A stretch of 64,000 bases of DNA from Microvirga sp. BSC39. Lineage in GTDB: Bacteria; Pseudomonadota; Alphaproteobacteria; Rhizobiales; Beijerinckiaceae. Location: assembly GCF_000739015.1 (NCBI RefSeq), contig NZ_JPUG01000077.1, positions 248,001 through 312,000 of the forward strand. Direction: 5' to 3'. The first letter of the stretch is position 1. Every line of letters begins with the position of its first letter. Positions 35,617 through 44,444 of the stretch are shown here, piece by piece. Under the pieces are notes generated by a model. That model was given only the letters and a program-made list of their open reading frames with translations. It ran no database searches and was not told the origin of the DNA. A program made the position numbers and the translations under genes.

Positions 35617-36681
35617 ATGGACCTATGGCAGATGGTGACGAACGATCACGCGAATATCGAGGAGCTCTGCCGCGAGGTGCTGCGGGCCACCGGCACCGGC
35701 CCGAACAGCCGCTCCGAGCTTTTCGACGATCTGCAGGACGAGCTGGAGCGGCACATCGCAGCACAGCAGAACGTGCTCTATCCCGCCCTGTCCCACCATG
35801 AGCGCACAGCCAGCTATGTGGCCGATCTCGAGCGCAAGCAGGACGAGATCCTGCGCCAGGTCGACGAGCTGTCCGCCCGACCGGACAAGGACAGCCACGA
35901 TTGGGCCGTGGATTTCAAGGACCTGACCGGCTCCATCAGGCATGCCTTCACCCTGGAGGAGAACGGCGTGATGATCGTCGCCCGGGGCATCTTCTCGCCC
36001 AGCGAGCTCAAGAGCCTGCAGCGGGACTATGAGCGCGAGCGCATTGCATCCTATGAAGCCAGCCGCTGGCACATGCCGCAGGCGATGATGCCGAGCCGCT
36101 ACGGCCTGCCCACCGGCACCGTGTTCGGCGCGCTCGCCGGTGTGATGGCCGTCGGTGCCGGAGCCCTGCTGTGGAACATGAATCGGTCCGGCTCCATGGG
36201 TTCCGGGCGGAGCCAGCCCATGCGTCCGGCCTCGCGCCGTCCGCAGCCGCCGTTCCCGCTCAGGAGCGGCGTCATCGACCGCAGCCTCGAAGGCTCGCGC
36301 CGCAGCGGCATGGGGCAGGGGGCTTCCGGGGTGCGGACCTATACCGGAGCCGGCGCAGCATCGGCAGCCGGAGCTTCCGCCACCTCGGGCACCGCTGGCC
36401 GGACAGGCGGCCAGACAGGCCAGGGTGCGGCCCAGGCGGACGACGCCCTGCTGCATGGCGCAGGCAGCGGATCCTCGCCGGCGGCTGGCGGCAGCCCGTC
36501 AGACGACAACTGGTTCTCGTCGGCCCACCCGCCAAAGGCTCCGTCGGGCCTATCCACGCCGCTGCAGCCGAGCGGAACCCTCCCGGCCGGCGGCCCCGCT
36601 GCCTCCGCTGGTGCCATCGGCACCGGCGGCGCCCAGACCGGCGGGGCGGATTCAGGCGGCCTGAAACGCGACGGACGGTAA
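35617..36681 (+). CDS. Membrane-anchored hemerythrin-domain protein with a long disordered tail
   Basis: A 354-residue protein. Residues 1-130 form a hemerythrin-like four-helix bundle: MDLWQMVTNDHANIEELC, LQDELERHIAAQQNVLYPALSHHE and SIRHAFTLEENGV supply the His and Glu ligands for a di-iron site. One membrane helix (GTVFGALAGVMAVGAGALLW, near residues 165-185) follows. The remainder is Gly/Ser/Ala/Pro-rich, probably disordered (AGAASAAGASATSGTAGRTG). The start at 35617 is fixed by GAAGGAGG. The role may be oxygen or nitric oxide sensing or iron handling. A clear terminator follows it, so it is separate from minDE. Confidence 0.83.
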   Translation: MDLWQMVTNDHANIEELCREVLRATGTGPNSRSELFDDLQDELERHIAAQQNVLYPALSHHERTASYVADLERKQDEILRQVDELSARPDKDSHDWAVDFKDLTGSIRHAFTLEENGVMIVARGIFSPSELKSLQRDYERERIASYEASRWHMPQAMMPSRYGLPTGTVFGALAGVMAVGAGALLWNMNRSGSMGSGRSQPMRPASRRPQPPFPLRSGVIDRSLEGSRRSGMGQGASGVRTYTGAGAASAAGASATSGTAGRTGGQTGQGAAQADDALLHGAGSGSSPAAGGSPSDDNWFSSAHPPKAPSGLSTPLQPSGTLPAGGPAASAGAIGTGGAQTGGADSGGLKRDGR

Positions 36682-36690
36682 GAACGACAG

Positions 36691-36717
36691 GGCCTCACGG
36701 TCTGCGTGAGGCCTTTT
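36691..36717 (+). terminator. Rho-independent terminator after the hemerythrin gene
   Basis: GGCCTCAC (36691-36698) pairs with GTGAGGCC (36706-36713) over a 7-base loop and is followed by TTTT (36714-36717), 9 bases after the stop codon. The rest of the 405-base gap (36682-37086) holds no ORF I believe in. Its right part becomes AT-richer (36880-36970) and probably contains the minDE promoter. Confidence 0.85.
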
Positions 36718-37086
36718 CCAACCCCATCGCGATCCGGGCAGGACTTGGCCGAATGGTCGTGGCGCACCGAGCTGCCGAGCGGAGGATTATCCGCTGGCGC
36801 TGTTACCGTATTGAGAAGCCCAAGCTCGCTCTGCAGTTCGCCGCATCTCGCAACGGCACTCGGCGAAATCCGCCAAAAACCTTTGTTTTCCGCCGAAAAT
36901 CTCCCTTTCTGACCGAAATCTTAACCGTCCGGTAACCATAACGGGCGTCGAATAGATTTCATTCCGTTGCGTAAGAAATCGCGACAGCTCGATCCGCCTC
37001 CGCTCTCCGAACATGTTCTGCGGTTTTCCGGGGAACCTGCTGGTGATGCCGTCGCAACAACAGTTCTGAAGGGTAGGAGACCAAGG

Positions 37087-37896
37087 ATGGCGAAAGTTCT
37101 TGTGGTGACATCGGGCAAGGGAGGCGTCGGCAAGACGACCTCCACGGCGGCCCTCGGCGCGGCGCTGGCCCAGTCGGGACAGAAGGTGGCGATGATCGAC
37201 TTCGATGTCGGCCTGCGCAACCTCGACCTGATCATGGGCGCCGAGCGGCGGGTGGTGTATGATCTGATCAACGTCATCAAGGGCGATGCGAAGATCGAGC
37301 AGGCGCTGATCCGCGACAAGCGCGTCGAAACCCTGCACCTGCTTCCCGCGTCCCAGACCCGCGACAAGGACAACCTGACGGACGAGGGCGTGGCCCGCGT
37401 CATCGAGGGCCTGCGCGAAAAGTTCGACTGGATCATCTGCGACAGCCCGGCCGGCATCGAGCGCGGCGCAACGCTCGCCATGCGCCACGCGGACGTGGCC
37501 GTGGTGGTGACCAACCCGGAAGTGTCGTCCATCCGCGACTCCGACCGCATCATCGGTATGCTCGATTCCAAGACCTTGAAGGCGGAGAACGGCGAGCAGG
37601 TGGAGAAGCACCTGCTGCTCACCCGCTACGACGCGGGCCGCGCACAGCGCGGTGAGATCCTGAAGGTCGAGGACGTGCTCGAGATCCTCTCCATCCCGCT
37701 TCTGGCGATCATTCCCGAGAGCACAGAAGTGCTGCGCTCTTCCAACCTCGGCGCTCCGGTGACGCTCGGCAGCCCGAACTCCGCGCCGGCGCGTGCCTAT
37801 CTCGATGCCGTGCGCAAGCTGCAGGGCGAGACGCTTGTCGAGGTGCAGAAGCAGCGCGGCCTGTTCAGCAAACTCTTCGCCAGGAGGGCCGCATGA
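37087..37896 (+). CDS. minD: Septum-site determining ATPase MinD
   Basis: MinD is a membrane-attached ATPase that, with MinE, sets the position of cell division. The 269-residue protein starts [20 protein letters not shown], with the deviant Walker A KGGVGKT. It also has [31 protein letters not shown] and [20 protein letters not shown], and ends with an amphipathic membrane-targeting helix ([14 protein letters not shown]). The ATG at 37087 follows AAGG. minE overlaps at its end as ATGA. Unusually, no minC precedes it; the upstream 405 bases are non-coding. Confidence 0.97.
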   Translation: MAKVLVVTSGKGGVGKTTSTAALGAALAQSGQKVAMIDFDVGLRNLDLIMGAERRVVYDLINVIKGDAKIEQALIRDKRVETLHLLPASQTRDKDNLTDEGVARVIEGLREKFDWIICDSPAGIERGATLAMRHADVAVVVTNPEVSSIRDSDRIIGMLDSKTLKAENGEQVEKHLLLTRYDAGRAQRGEILKVEDVLEILSIPLLAIIPESTEVLRSSNLGAPVTLGSPNSAPARAYLDAVRKLQGETLVEVQKQRGLFSKLFARRAA

Positions 37897-38171
37897 GCCT
37901 CTTCAGCTTCTTCAAAAAGAACACCACGTCCGCTCCGGTGGCCCGCGAGCGCCTTCAGGTCCTGCTCGCCCATGAGCGCACCATCGTGGGAGGCGGCGAG
38001 TCCGACCTCGTGGCGATCCTGCGCGAGGAGATCATGGCCGTGATCGCCAAGCACCTGGCGGTGCCGCAGGACAAGGTGCAGATCAAGATGGATCGCGGCG
38101 CCTCCGTGTCGACCCTCGAAGTCGACATCGAGATTCCTGCCGCCTTGACGGGCCTGCGTCCGGCCGCATGA
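37893..38171 (+). CDS. minE: Cell-division topological specificity factor MinE
   Basis: MinE stimulates MinD ATPase activity and drives the pole-to-pole oscillation. The 92-residue protein begins [21 protein letters not shown], the membrane-binding helix and the segment that contacts MinD. It continues with [27 protein letters not shown] and the dimer beta-strand region [22 protein letters not shown]. The start overlaps the minD stop (ATGA). An 11-bp hairpin after the stop (38180-38210) is the likely end of the operon. Confidence 0.96.
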   Translation: MSLFSFFKKNTTSAPVARERLQVLLAHERTIVGGGESDLVAILREEIMAVIAKHLAVPQDKVQIKMDRGASVSTLEVDIEIPAALTGLRPAA

Positions 38172-38179
38172 CAAAACGT

Positions 38180-38210
38180 GATCGCAGGCTGTGCTGTCCA
38201 GCCTGCGATC
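38180..38210 (+). terminator. Hairpin ending the minDE operon
   Basis: GATCGCAGGCT (38180-38190) pairs perfectly with AGCCTGCGATC (38200-38210) over a 9-base loop, 9 bases after the minE stop codon. No T-run follows, so termination may be incomplete or Rho-assisted. Confidence 0.65.
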
Positions 38211-38259
38211 CTGCCTCTATACTGGCCATCCGCAATCCCGCTCCGCCCGGAGGTGATTC

Positions 38260-39195
38260 ATGGATGACGGTGGCTGGCCTGAGCTCTCCTATCCTGAATG
38301 GCGCGAGACCGCCGCGACCCTGCAGCTCTGGACGCAGATCGTCGGCAAGGTCCGTCTTGCGCTGACGCCCTGGCTCAATCACGGCTGGCATGTGCCGCTC
38401 TACGTCTCCGCACGAGGCCTGACCACCTCGCCCATGCCCATCGGCCGCGAGATCCTGGAGATCGAGTTCGACTTCATCGCTCATCAGTTGCTCGTGCGCA
38501 CCAGCCGCGGCGATGAGCGCATGCTGCCGCTCCGGGCGCAGAGCGTCGCGGCGTTCCATGCGGATCTCTTCAGCCTTTTGAATGAGATCGGCGTCAGGGT
38601 CTCGATCAACGAGATGCCGAACGAGGTGCAGAACCCCATCCGTTTCTCGGAAGATCACCAGCATGCGTCCTACGATTCAGACGCCGCCCATCGTTTCTGG
38701 CGCGTGCTGATGCAGGCGGACCGGGTGTTCAAGCTCTTCCGCAGCGGATTCCTGGGCAAGGTCTCGCCGGTGCACTTCTTCTGGGGTAGCTTCGATCTCG
38801 CCGTCACGCGCTTCTCAGGCCGCGAGGCACCGCACCATCCCGGTGGTGTGCCGGGCCTGCCGGATACGGTTACCCGCGAGGCCTATTCCCATGAGGTGTC
38901 GAGCGCAGGCTTCTGGCCCGGCAGCGATGCCTATCCGCAGGCCGCCTTCTACTCATACGCCTATCCCGAACCGCCGGGGTTTCGCGATGCGGCTATACCA
39001 GTGGGCGCAGAGTTCGACTCAAGCCTCGGTGAGTTCATCCTGCGCTACGACGTCCTGCGCCAGGCGCCCGATCCGGACGCGATGCTGCTCGAGTTTCTGA
39101 CCTCCACCTATGCGGCGGCGGCCAATGCAGGGCACTGGAACCGCGCCGCTCTCGAATGCGATTTCGGCAAACCCGCACGCGTGCGCAAGGTGTGA
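38260..39195 (+). CDS. DUF5996 family protein
   Basis: A 311-residue soluble protein with WPELSYPEWRETAATLQLWTQIVGKVRLALTPWLNHGWHVPLYVS at the start. It continues with FDFIAHQLLVRTSRGDER, KVSPVHFFWGSFDLAVTRFSGR and AGFWPGSDAYPQAAFYSYAYPEPPGF. I recognise this as the DUF5996 family, seen in many bacteria, of unknown function. Several conserved His/Trp/Asp residues would suit an enzyme. It has its own ribosome-binding site (GGAGGTG) and stands alone, plus strand, after minDE. Confidence 0.88.
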   Translation: MDDGGWPELSYPEWRETAATLQLWTQIVGKVRLALTPWLNHGWHVPLYVSARGLTTSPMPIGREILEIEFDFIAHQLLVRTSRGDERMLPLRAQSVAAFHADLFSLLNEIGVRVSINEMPNEVQNPIRFSEDHQHASYDSDAAHRFWRVLMQADRVFKLFRSGFLGKVSPVHFFWGSFDLAVTRFSGREAPHHPGGVPGLPDTVTREAYSHEVSSAGFWPGSDAYPQAAFYSYAYPEPPGFRDAAIPVGAEFDSSLGEFILRYDVLRQAPDPDAMLLEFLTSTYAAAANAGHWNRAALECDFGKPARVRKV

Positions 39196-39426
39196 CACGC
39201 GTATTTGCGAAAGGTGATGACGTTGCCGAAGCAGGCATCGTCCCGCAGAAAACTCGCGCACCTATCCCGAATTGCCGTTGATCCGGGAAGATCCCGGCAG
39301 ATTGCCACGCCTCTGCCACATCCCGCCTCTAGCCCTAGCGCTGCATGCGGAAAGACGAACTCCGCTTTTCGCACGCACGCTCATCAAGAGTGGAGCATCC
39401 ACCACGAGTAAAGGTGCGAGGACCCC

Positions 39427-40098
39427 ATGCAGATCGGCAACCTGTCACGAACCCGCCATCCCCATGAAGGGCACGACAATCCAGCGCTTCAGGCGCTGCG
39501 GGTTCTTCTGGTGGCTGGCCTCATGGCTGGCGGATCGCTGGCCCTGTGGCTCTCCGGGGGCACCAGCGCCCCTGCCGGCGGCATGGTCACCGCCGCACCG
39601 CCGCAGATCCTGGCGGGCGAGCCGCAGATCGTGGAACTGCCGCAGCGGGATGAGCGCGTGCAGGTGGCCGATGCGGATCTTTCGACGATCATGAGAGCCT
39701 CAGGCCCACGGGCGGAAGCGCCTTACCTGCCGGCGTCGGGTCCCCAGGACTCTGTCCCGGCTTCCACGACAGCCGAGGTCTTGCCGCTTGCCCACGGGCA
39801 GGTCTCCGCTGCTCCGGAGCCGACACTGTCCGCCCCTCCCACCGACGTCGACATGACGGGTACTGTCGCCAAGCATGCGAGCCTTACGGAGCCCACAGGC
39901 CTTGAGAGCCCAGCGGCCGATCTGGTCGATCTCAACCGGGCCTCCTTCGAGCAGTTGAACTCCCTGAAAGGCGCAGGGGCCCTCGGCCGCGCCATCATCA
40001 AGGGGCGGCCCTACAAGTCCGTCGACGACCTGATGCGAAAGAAGGTTCTGCGCCGCCCGATCTTCGAGAAGATCAAGCACCAGGTGAAGGTGCAGTAG
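39427..40098 (+). CDS. Membrane-anchored helix-hairpin-helix (ComEA-like) protein
   Basis: A 223-residue protein. One N-terminal membrane helix (residues about 24-43, LQALRVLLVAGLMAGGSLALWL) is followed by a ~110-residue Pro/Ala-rich flexible stretch. A C-terminal helix-hairpin-helix segment comes last: ADLVDLNRASFEQLNSLKGAGALGRAIIKGRPYKSVDDLMRKKVL. This arrangement matches ComEA-like DNA-binding proteins, which take up DNA into the periplasm. No other competence gene is in the window, so a general DNA- or protein-binding role is also possible. Confidence 0.8.
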   Translation: MQIGNLSRTRHPHEGHDNPALQALRVLLVAGLMAGGSLALWLSGGTSAPAGGMVTAAPPQILAGEPQIVELPQRDERVQVADADLSTIMRASGPRAEAPYLPASGPQDSVPASTTAEVLPLAHGQVSAAPEPTLSAPPTDVDMTGTVAKHASLTEPTGLESPAADLVDLNRASFEQLNSLKGAGALGRAIIKGRPYKSVDDLMRKKVLRRPIFEKIKHQVKVQ

Positions 40099-40399
40099 AG
40101 GCGGCAGCGGAGCGCGGCACTCCCGGCGCCTGCGTCAAGGAGGTGCTGCCGGCCCCATTGCCCCGGCCGGGGAAGGCGCTACAAAACATCAAAGCGTCGC
40201 CATTCCAAGCCATAGACTGATCCCATGCCTTTTCGAACAGCTCCGGACGTGTCCGTCACGCCAGAGCTTCCAAACCCGATCCCCGTGGGAGCGGGGTTCA
40301 TCGTCCCTTGCGGATCCAGCCAAGCTGTACTGCTGGACCGTTCCCTGCCGGGCGGGCGCATCGTCCGGGCCGAGGCTGTCGGGAGGAGGGGGCAGGGCG
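40099..40399. other. 301-base intergenic region upstream of the HWE kinase
   Basis: No convincing gene. A C/G-rich palindrome (CCCCGGCCGGGG near 40160-40171) may end the HhH-protein transcript. A 61-codon frame (40225-40410) overlaps the kinase start by 11 bases but looks non-conserved, so it is left out. A purine-rich GGGAGGAGGGGGCAGGG lies just before the kinase ATG and serves as its ribosome-binding region. Confidence 0.5.
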
Positions 40400-42220
40400 A
40401 TGGACATTAGAACCCCGCCAAATATCGATTTCCTCCGGGATGGCGGCGAGGCCGGGGCGCTGATCCGCGGCTATGACTGGGCCGGCACTCCCATCGGGCC
40501 TATCTCCGGCTGGCCCCAGAGCCTGAAGACCACCGTCGGGCTGATGCTCCGCTCCCCGATCCCCATGGTTCTGCTGTGGGGCGAGCATGGGGTGATGATC
40601 TACAACGATCCTTACTCGGTCTTCGCCGCGGGACGTCACCCGCGGCTTCTGGGCTCGAACGTGCTGGAGGGCTGGCCTGAGGTCGCCGAGTTCAACGCCC
40701 ATGTCATGCAGGTCGGCATGGCAGGCGGCACCCTCTCGTTCCGGGATCAGGAGCTGACCCTGTACCGGAACGGGGCTCCTGAGCAGGTCTGGATGAACCT
40801 CGATTACTCTCCCGTCATCGATGAGAGCGGGCAGCCCGGGGGCGTGCTCGCCATCGTGGTGGAGACCACCGACCGCGTGACCATGGAGGCCGCCCTGCGC
40901 GAGAGCGAGACACGCCTGCGCGGCGTGCTCGACGGCATGGGGGAGAGCCTGGCCCTCATGGATCGGGATTTCCGCATCATCGACATGAATGCGGAAGCCC
41001 TGCGCCTCGAGGGGCGGCCCCGGCAGGAGATCATCGGCAAGACTCATTGGGAAGCCCACCCCGATGCCGATCCCGCTCTCGGAGATATGTTCAGACAGGC
41101 CATGACGACCAAGATGCCTGTTGAGATGAAACATCGCTATGTCTGGCCCCACGGACGGGTGAGCTGGATCGCCATGCATGCCTACCCGGTCGGCGAGGGT
41201 TTGGCGGTGTTCTACGGCGACGTCACCGAGCAGGTGGAATCCGAGGAGCGTCTGCGGGAGAGCGAGGAGCGCCTGCGGCTCATGGCCGATGCCGTGCCGC
41301 AGATCGTCTGGGTCACCGATGCTGAAGGGAGGACCGAGTTCTTCAACCGTCAATGGTTCGAGTACACGGGTTCGACAAGCAAGCCTGAAAGCGCAGACCA
41401 AGTGGCGACCGACTTCGTTCATCCCGATGATCAGGCGCCCACGATCCACGCTTTCGAGGAGGCTATACGCAACCAAAGCATCTTCGAGGTCGAGCACCGC
41501 ATCCGCTCGAAGGCAGGGGAGTATCGCTGGTTTCTCGTGCGGGCGGAGCCCTACTGCGATCCAAGGACAGGCGAGGTCGTGCGCTGGTTCGGCGTCTCCA
41601 TCGACATCCACGACCGCCGGATCGCGCAGGAGCACCAGCAGCTGCTCATCAACGAGCTGAACCACCGGGTGAAGAACACGCTCGCCACCGTGCAGTCGGT
41701 GGCGTCGCAGACCCTGCGCAATGCGGGCTCGACCGAGCAGGCCAAGGAGGCGCTGGAAGCCCGCCTGTTCGCCCTGTCCCGCGCCCACGACGTTCTCACC
41801 CGCGAGAACTGGGAGGGCGCGGACCTGTACGACATCGTCGAGCAGGCCGTGGCGCCTTACTCGAGCCGTGGCGAGGATCGCCTGCACCTCGAAGGCGCAA
41901 GGGTTCGCGTGCCGCCCCGCATGGCCCTGGCGGTCGCCATGGCGCTGCAGGAACTGGCCACCAATGCGGTGAAGTACGGAGCTCTGTCCAACGAGGCGGG
42001 GACGATCAGGATCGTCTGGAGCGTGCATCCCGGCGACACCGGGCCGCGCCTGCATCTCAAGTGGGAGGAAAGCGGCGGCCCCGTTGTCTGGCCGCCGTCG
42101 CGGCGGGGTTTCGGATCGCGGCTGATCGAGCGCAGCCTCTCACAGGATCTCGATGGCACAGCCCAGATCGCGTTCCCGTCCACCGGCGTCGTGTGCATCG
42201 TGGATGCGCCGCTCACCTGA
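40400..42220 (+). CDS. HWE-family sensor histidine kinase with three PAS-like domains
   Basis: A 606-residue cytosolic kinase. The N-terminal domain (about 15-160) is an unusual PAS type marked by LIRGYDWAGTPIGPISGWPQSL. The second (170-280) and third (290-405, PAS with PAC segment EHRIRSKAGEYRWFLVRAE) are conventional. The kinase core has the phospho-acceptor in NELNHRVKNTLATVQS (His422), the ATP-binding QELATNAVKYGALS and the WEESGGP and GFGSRLIERSL motifs of HWE kinases, the type that often acts in alphaproteobacterial light or stress signalling. There is no LOV Cys. No response regulator is adjacent. Its N-terminal domain is closely related to that of the hybrid kinase at 60.3 kb. Confidence 0.93.
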   Translation: MDIRTPPNIDFLRDGGEAGALIRGYDWAGTPIGPISGWPQSLKTTVGLMLRSPIPMVLLWGEHGVMIYNDPYSVFAAGRHPRLLGSNVLEGWPEVAEFNAHVMQVGMAGGTLSFRDQELTLYRNGAPEQVWMNLDYSPVIDESGQPGGVLAIVVETTDRVTMEAALRESETRLRGVLDGMGESLALMDRDFRIIDMNAEALRLEGRPRQEIIGKTHWEAHPDADPALGDMFRQAMTTKMPVEMKHRYVWPHGRVSWIAMHAYPVGEGLAVFYGDVTEQVESEERLRESEERLRLMADAVPQIVWVTDAEGRTEFFNRQWFEYTGSTSKPESADQVATDFVHPDDQAPTIHAFEEAIRNQSIFEVEHRIRSKAGEYRWFLVRAEPYCDPRTGEVVRWFGVSIDIHDRRIAQEHQQLLINELNHRVKNTLATVQSVASQTLRNAGSTEQAKEALEARLFALSRAHDVLTRENWEGADLYDIVEQAVAPYSSRGEDRLHLEGARVRVPPRMALAVAMALQELATNAVKYGALSNEAGTIRIVWSVHPGDTGPRLHLKWEESGGPVVWPPSRRGFGSRLIERSLSQDLDGTAQIAFPSTGVVCIVDAPLT

Positions 42221-42251
42221 AGCCGCAGAGATCCATGAATCGTCATGTGAA

Positions 42252-42275
42252 AAGCGCCGCTCTTCAGCGGCGCTT
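42252..42275. terminator. Bidirectional terminator between the HWE kinase and a binding-protein gene
   Basis: AAGCGCCGC (42252-42260) and GCGGCGCTT (42267-42275) form a perfect 9-bp stem with a 6-base loop between two convergent genes. On the minus strand it is followed by TTTTC. It can serve both transcripts. Confidence 0.8.
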
Positions 42276-42293
42276 CTCTGCTTATTACTGTGA

Positions 42294-43466
42294 TCAGTTG
42301 GCCTTTGCGGCCTTGACCGGGTCCTTGACGTTCGGAATCGTGGCGAACTCCACGTTGTAGAGCTCCCCGTCCTTACGCTCCACCTTGCGCACATAGATGT
42401 TCTGGATGATGTCGCGCGTCTGCGGGTCGATGGAGACCGGGCCGCGCGGGCTGGTCCAGCTCATGCCCTTCATGGCGTCGATCAGCGCCTGACCGCCCTG
42501 GCCGTTGGTCTTCTTCAGACCCTCGTAGATCAGGTGCATGCCGTCATAGCCGCCCACACCCATGAAGTTGGGACGCGTTCCGTTGCTGATCTTCTTGAAG
42601 GCTTCCACGAACGCCTTGTTCTCAGGGCTGTCGTGCGCGACCGAGTAATGGTGCGTGGTGATGGCGCCCAGCGCCACATCGCCCATATTGTTGAGCACTT
42701 CATCGTCCGTGACGTCGCCGGGCCCGATCAGCTTGATGCCGCTCTTGTCGAAGCCGCGCTCCACGAACTGCTTCATGAACTGCGCGCCCTGGCCTGCGGG
42801 CACGAACACGAAGAGCGCGTCGGGTTTGGCGTCGGCCACCTTCTGCAGGAAGGGCGAGAAGTCGGGATTGGCCAGCGGCACGCGCAGGTTCTCGACCTGG
42901 CCGCCCGCCTTGGTGAACACACCCGAGAAGGCCTTTTCGGAGTCGATGCCCGGCCCGTAATCCGACACCAGCGTCACGACTTTCTTGATGCCGTTCTTGG
43001 CAGCCCAATCGCCCATCGGCTCGGTTGCCTGCGGCAGGGTGAAGCTTGTGCGCGCGATGAAGGGCGAGGCCTCCGTGATGGTTGCCGTTCCCGCCGCCAT
43101 CACCACCATGGGGACCTTCGCTTGGGTCGCGAGCGGCGCGGTGGCCAGCGCCAGCGGCGTGAGGCCGAAGCCCGCCAGCACGTTCACCTTCTCGTTGACG
43201 ATGAGATCCTGGGCCGTGCGCTTCGTCGTGTCCGCGACGCCGCCATCGTCCTTGACGATAAGCTCGATCGTGTGGCCCGCGACCGTATTGCCCTTCTGCT
43301 GCATGTAGAGCCTGGCGCCCGTTTCGACCTGGCGCCCGATGGCCGTGAAGGGGCCGGTCAGCGGCAGGATCAACCCGACTTTGACGGTCTGCTGCGCCTG
43401 CGCGCCGGACATGGTCGCCATGAGCGCGGCGGCGCCTGCGGCAAGAATAAGCGTTCTGCGGTGCAT
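42294..43466 (-). CDS. Periplasmic branched-chain amino-acid-type (LivK-like) binding protein
   Basis: A 390-residue type I periplasmic binding protein (Peripla_BP_6). Signal peptide: MHRRTLILAAGAAALMATMS, cleavage after AQAQ. The mature start TVKVGLILPLTGPFTAIGRQV and the hinge segments KVNVLAGFGLTPLALATAP, TLVSDYGPGIDSEKAF and GGYDGMHLIYEGLKKT are typical of HAAT-family receptors. The ligand may be an amino acid, an amide or an aromatic acid. No permease or ATPase gene is nearby, so it is an orphan receptor, next to an SDR and another LivK-like gene. Confidence 0.9.
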   Translation of the reverse strand: MHRRTLILAAGAAALMATMSGAQAQQTVKVGLILPLTGPFTAIGRQVETGARLYMQQKGNTVAGHTIELIVKDDGGVADTTKRTAQDLIVNEKVNVLAGFGLTPLALATAPLATQAKVPMVVMAAGTATITEASPFIARTSFTLPQATEPMGDWAAKNGIKKVVTLVSDYGPGIDSEKAFSGVFTKAGGQVENLRVPLANPDFSPFLQKVADAKPDALFVFVPAGQGAQFMKQFVERGFDKSGIKLIGPGDVTDDEVLNNMGDVALGAITTHHYSVAHDSPENKAFVEAFKKISNGTRPNFMGVGGYDGMHLIYEGLKKTNGQGGQALIDAMKGMSWTSPRGPVSIDPQTRDIIQNIYVRKVERKDGELYNVEFATIPNVKDPVKAAKAN

Positions 43467-43592
43467 CGTTGGTCCTCCCATCGTTTCTCTGTCTTATGGC
43501 ACAGGATGAACAAGGATACTCGGGCGGCCAATGGATAAAGCAAGCAGGAGATTGGACGAATCGAACATCTCAGGCACGCATGCCGGTCACGG

Positions 43593-44369
43593 TCATGCGA
43601 GGGACTGGGTGTCCCCGTCTATGGCGATGGCCTGGCCTGAGATCGTTCGTCCGCGCGGCGAGCACAGGAACACGATCTGATCGGCGATCTGCTGCGGCTT
43701 GACGGCGGTTCGCAGGGAGACATGCCGGAGGAGCTCGTTCTCCATCTCCTCGTAGCTGATCCCGCGCGCTTCGGCCTTGCTGCCGATCACGCGGCGGATC
43801 CTCTCCCCTTCCACCACGCCCGGCAGGATGGCGTTGACGCGGATCCCGAGCGGGCCGAGCTCCATGGCAAGCGTCTTGGTGAATCCGACCGCTGCCCATT
43901 TCGCAGCGGAGTAGGGGGAGCGTAGCGGAAAGCCGAAACGGCCTGCCGCGGACGAGAGGTTGATGATGGAAGCGTTGCTGCTCTCCCGCAGATGCGGGAC
44001 GGCGAGCCGCGCGCAGTTGAACTGACCCGTGATGTTGACCGCAAGCGTCCGGTCCCAATCATCGGGATCGACCTCGTCCACCCGTGCGGTCGGACCGGCA
44101 ATGCCCGCATTGTTGACGAGCACATCGAGGCCGCCGAGCCCCTGCAGGGCCTCATTGAACAGGCGGCTCACATCCTGCCGGTTCGCCACGTCGGCGCGGG
44201 ATTGCGTGAGATCGGGATCGCTCGTCACGAGGGAGGCAAGCGCCGCATCGTCCACATCGCAGACATGCACCTTCGCACCCTCGCGGACGAAGCTTCTGGC
44301 GATTTCCAGCCCGATGCCGGCGGCACCGGCCGTCACCAGAACACGCAAACCTTTGATGTCCAGATCCAT
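43593..44369 (-). CDS. Short-chain dehydrogenase/reductase (SDR)
   Basis: A 258-residue NAD(P)-dependent oxidoreductase. The cofactor loop LRVLVTAGAAGIGLEIARSF is a TGxxxGxG variant with Ala. VLVNNAGIAGPT, INLSSAAGRFGFP (catalytic Ser) and YSAAKWAAVGFTK (Tyr and Lys) complete the catalytic set. A cofactor Asp in HVCDVDDAAL suggests NAD preference. I chose the ATG at 44369 (MDLDIKGLRV). It lies between two LivK-like binding-protein genes on the same strand, so it may act on the compound they import; the substrate is unknown. Confidence 0.93.
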   Translation of the reverse strand: MDLDIKGLRVLVTAGAAGIGLEIARSFVREGAKVHVCDVDDAALASLVTSDPDLTQSRADVANRQDVSRLFNEALQGLGGLDVLVNNAGIAGPTARVDEVDPDDWDRTLAVNITGQFNCARLAVPHLRESSNASIINLSSAAGRFGFPLRSPYSAAKWAAVGFTKTLAMELGPLGIRVNAILPGVVEGERIRRVIGSKAEARGISYEEMENELLRHVSLRTAVKPQQIADQIVFLCSPRGRTISGQAIAIDGDTQSLA

Positions 44370-44444
44370 GGCTATCTCTCTCCGTCGCCGAACCACAAAA
44401 GAGATAGGGCCGGGCAAACCCGACCCTATCGTTGCCGTTTGCGA

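Noticed and set aside
40225-40410. A 61-codon frame before the HWE kinase, overlapping its start
   Set aside because: No recognisable motif, Pro/Gly-rich content and no clear ribosome-binding site; overlap may be chance.
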